A DNA stretch of 35,444 nt from assembly GCF_000472865.1 (NCBI RefSeq), contig NZ_AXAP01000087.1:1-35444 (forward strand), given 5' to 3'. The notes under the pieces were generated by a model, which saw only the letters and a program-made list of their open reading frames with translations, was not told the origin of the DNA and did not search any database. This DNA is from Bradyrhizobium elkanii WSM2783. Lineage in GTDB: Bacteria > Pseudomonadota > Alphaproteobacteria > Rhizobiales > Xanthobacteraceae. The translations under genes were made by a program, and so were the position numbers. Shown here one piece after another: positions 33,583 to 35,444 of this stretch (positions are counted from its first letter, which is position 1; each line of letters begins with the position of its first letter).

Positions 33583-33771
33583 CCAGAAGGTTGTTGCGCA
33601 CCGTGCGGCCATCGATTGGCGCCGTTGTCGCTCGGCCGCTGCGAGGGAGGGCGCCTACGCTGCATGTATCACGGCCTTCTGTTCAACACGGATGGTGAGG
33701 TCGTCGAAATCCCGGGCCAGCCGATGATCCCGAGGCACGCGCGCGTGCGGACCTATCCAAGATCAGCTCCG
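33583..33771 (+). pseudogene. Fragment of a second Rieske oxygenase (VanA-like)
   Basis: One frame reads CGHRLAPLSLGRCEGG then RLRCMYHGLLFNTDGEVVEIPGQ and ends near RVRTYP. This is a full Rieske ligand motif (CxH-16-CxxH) of the vanillate-demethylase-like group. There is no start, an in-frame TGA lies upstream at 33577, and no catalytic iron domain follows. Together with the ferredoxin it suggests that a second oxygenase once closed this operon. Confidence 0.8.
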
Positions 33772-33842
33772 CTTCGGACTCGTATTCGAGTTGGTAGCTG
33801 AACATCAGGGAGTTCGGATCATGGGGGCCGACTGCAGGGGGA

Positions 33843-33929
33843 TTAGGCTTTCATCCCGGCTTTCACAAGCGCGGGCCGCAGTTCCAGGACGATCAGCTCG
33901 CCTTCGCCCTCGATTGCGCCCGCCAATAA
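33843..33929 (+). pseudogene. Possible C-terminal remnant of a second alpha/beta hydrolase
   Basis: The frame GFHPGFHKRG then FQDDQLAFALDCARQ, ending in TAA at 33927, resembles the last 30 residues of the hydrolase at 32332-33213 (IDFHK, FHDEQLDFAVNCIR). Nothing upstream matches well. The rest of the 592 bp between the ferredoxin and the next LysR gene holds only the Rieske fragment and unrecognised sequence. Confidence 0.5.
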
Positions 33930-34125
33930 CGAGCGAGCGGGATCAATGGAAGAGCGTAGATTTCGATATTGGGTACTGAGCCAATGGACCGTCTTCGGAG
34001 AGTTGGCATGCATCACTCTGGAGGCAGCCTCCGCAGGAGAACCGCGGTCGACCGCTCCAACGGGCGGCGCTGCGCCATTTACGGTTTCGCTGTTCGACTG
34101 CCCGGACGAACGGAGCTGATCGCCA

Positions 34126-35064
34126 ATGATCAAGGATGTGCTGGCCAAGCAGATGTACAACCTCATGCTGCTTAGATCGGCGGTGGATGCGGGCAGCATC
34201 AGTCGCGCCGCTATCGAGCTCGGGGTCAGCCAGCCGACGATCACCCGCGGAATCGCCCGACTTGAGGCGGCGCTTGGGAATAAGCTTATTCACCGCAATG
34301 CCCATGGAGTTGTTCCGACGGAGGTGTGTCGAGCCCTCCTGAAACACGTTGGGGTAGCTGCCAGCCAGCTCGCCGAGGCGGGAGCTATGCTCCGCCGTAC
34401 ACAGCGTTCGCGTTATCGATCGCTCGCCTGTGGAGGCTCACCGGCCGCTATGGAATCGTACGTCCCCTCAGTTATGCACAAACTGCTCCAACGCTTTCGG
34501 AACCTCTCCCTTCACCTCCGTGAGGCACAATCGCCCGAGCTTCTCGAAATGATTGAGGCTGGGGAACTGGACATAGCAATCGGAGCAGGCCTCCCCGTCG
34601 AACCTGGCCATGGGGTCGAGGTCGAGCCGCTAGTTCACGATCTGATGGGGGTGTTCGTCAATGCCAACCACCCGCTTCTCAAAGAAGGCGCTCAGTCGAT
34701 GGAGAAGCTTCTTTCGACGCAGCGCTGGGTATTCCCCGAGCCTCTCTGGGCCTATCCGAAGTCCATGTTAAGCAATACGGTGCTCTCGTCGATTCCATGT
34801 GTCGTCAAGGCCCAATCCTCTTCTGCGCTCCGTTGGTATGCACGGGAAACGGACTTGCTGACCATCTCGACGTCGCTGATGCTCCATACGGAGCTGAATA
34901 GCGGATTGGTTGCCGGATTAACGACGGATTGGGTATTTCCGCGCTCTAAACATGTCATTTACTATCGTTCGACACCAGACATCGAGCGGCCGGTCGAGAT
35001 TGCCGTGAACCTGTTCAAATCGGCGAGCCTCGACAGTCTTACTGGCATGGTCAAGACAGTATGA
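34126..35064 (+). CDS. LysR-type regulator of the catabolic cluster, paralogue B
   Basis: This 312-residue protein is a close paralogue of the LysR at 27499-28533. Both share LAKQMYNLMLL, SAVDAGSISRA, GVSQPTITRGIARLEAALG and CGGSPxAMESYVPSVM. The helix-turn-helix lies at about 16-48 and the rest is the effector domain. It lacks the basic tail of paralogue A. GGAG lies ten bases before the ATG. It sits at the far end of the cargo, transcribed away from it, with no 91-bp element directly upstream. Confidence 0.92.
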   Translation: MIKDVLAKQMYNLMLLRSAVDAGSISRAAIELGVSQPTITRGIARLEAALGNKLIHRNAHGVVPTEVCRALLKHVGVAASQLAEAGAMLRRTQRSRYRSLACGGSPAAMESYVPSVMHKLLQRFRNLSLHLREAQSPELLEMIEAGELDIAIGAGLPVEPGHGVEVEPLVHDLMGVFVNANHPLLKEGAQSMEKLLSTQRWVFPEPLWAYPKSMLSNTVLSSIPCVVKAQSSSALRWYARETDLLTISTSLMLHTELNSGLVAGLTTDWVFPRSKHVIYYRSTPDIERPVEIAVNLFKSASLDSLTGMVKTV

Positions 35065-35164
35065 AAACGCGTGGGAGGGAGGGGGGTGCCGGCTCGATCA
35101 CGTCGCATTCGCAAGACGCGTCGGCCTGCTGACGAAAACCTCGAACTATCTGACCCGTACCTAG

Positions 35165-35444
35165 CACTACTTTGGCAGATTGTGTTTTCGCCGCTGTTTT
35201 TCACGGATTTGCTTTCGGCAATATGGGCACTGCTGAGACGGCGGCCGAAGGATGAGATCGACGATGGCGTGACGTACGGCTGGCATGGTTGGCTGAGGCG
35301 GAGGCCCGTTGATTCTTTTTTTTCCGCCCCGCGTATGCGAGGCGACGATGTTGCAGGAAGGCGTAGGCAATCATTGTCATCAAGGCGTGGCGATGAAGAC
35401 CTTGCCATGATCGCCCTTCGAAGTGATCAAGTCCAAGTTCCTCC
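35165..35444 (-). mobile_element. Left part of an IS701-like insertion sequence, cut by the window edge
   Basis: The C-terminal end of a transposase lies here on the minus strand. CTAG at 35161-35164 fits the short target preferred by IS701-type elements. The element would then begin CACTACTTTGGCAG at 35165. The right end is outside the window, so neither the inverted repeat nor the duplication can be confirmed. Confidence 0.55.
35201..35443 (-). CDS. Transposase, IS701-like, C-terminal part only
   Basis: The 80 visible residues read EELGLDHFEGRSWQGLHRHA then LMTMIAYAFLQHRRL, followed by a basic tail ending PKANP. The FEGRSWQGLHRHALM signature is common at the C terminus of IS701-type DDE transposases in alphaproteobacteria. 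The start and the catalytic core lie beyond the window. No frameshift is seen in the visible part. Confidence 0.75.
   Translation of the reverse strand, partial: EELGLDHFEGRSWQGLHRHALMTMIAYAFLQHRRLAYAGRKKKNQRASASANHASRTSRHRRSHPSAAVSAVPILPKANP

Noticed and set aside
33969..34125. Possible third Rieske fragment (HHSGGSL then RRCAIYGF)
   Set aside because: The second half of the ligand motif lacks its histidine and the surrounding frame matches nothing; too weak to call.
1..35444. tRNA genes, attachment sites, CRISPR arrays, integrase
   Set aside because: None could be recognised by reading both strands; the ends of the conjugative element must lie outside the window.

Overview
This window looks like part of an integrative and conjugative element, or conjugative plasmid, from an alphaproteobacterium, carrying a cargo of aromatic-acid catabolism genes. 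The order relaxase, traG, ribbon-helix-helix gene, trbBCDEJ-K-LFGI, DUF2274 gene is typical of conjugative elements in Sphingomonadales and Rhizobiales. The gallate-dioxygenase relic and the LigX-like Rieske oxygenase point mildly to a sphingomonad, but no host marker is present, so the genus stays open.

Layout. An IS66-family element fills 2-2952, with imperfect terminal repeats and tnpA-tnpB-tnpC on the minus strand. From 3131 to 18589 on the plus strand lies a complete-looking transfer module: VirD2-like relaxase, TraG coupling protein, a ribbon-helix-helix protein and the trb mating-pair genes. A major-facilitator transporter gene sits inside it, between traG/RHH and trbB, bracketed by a 30-bp direct repeat. 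From 18556 to 21414 on the minus strand are a LysR regulator, a LuxI-type AHL synthase (traI), a LuxR-type receptor (traR) and the frameshifted remnant of a second traR.

The catabolic cargo runs from 21539 to 35064. An aromatic-acid transporter reads left. Reading right are a Rieske oxygenase, ferredoxin reductase and GST group; then gentisate 1,2-dioxygenase, fumarylpyruvate hydrolase-like protein, dienelactone hydrolase, class II aldolase, alpha/beta hydrolase and ferredoxin in one tightly packed operon. Two closely related LysR regulators flank that operon. The window ends in a truncated IS701-like transposase.

How it may work together (inference): an aromatic acid is imported, oxidised by the three-component Rieske system (oxygenase, reductase and ferredoxin), and funnelled through gentisate to central metabolites. 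The most striking feature is a 91-bp element, ungapped and about 76-82% identical by hand count, present three times. Each copy lies just upstream of one of the three catabolic transcription units and points at it. It is probably a shared promoter/operator for the paired LysR proteins. Copy 1 also points through the transporter toward traR-traI. This raises the possibility that catabolic substrate controls quorum-sensing-driven transfer, as opines do on Ti plasmids.

The cargo shows active decay. There are relics of a gallate/protocatechuate-type ring-cleavage dioxygenase, of the zeta-class maleylpyruvate isomerase (both ends kept, middle deleted), of a second Rieske oxygenase and of a second alpha/beta hydrolase. 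All percentages and boundaries are from reading by eye; no database search was possible.
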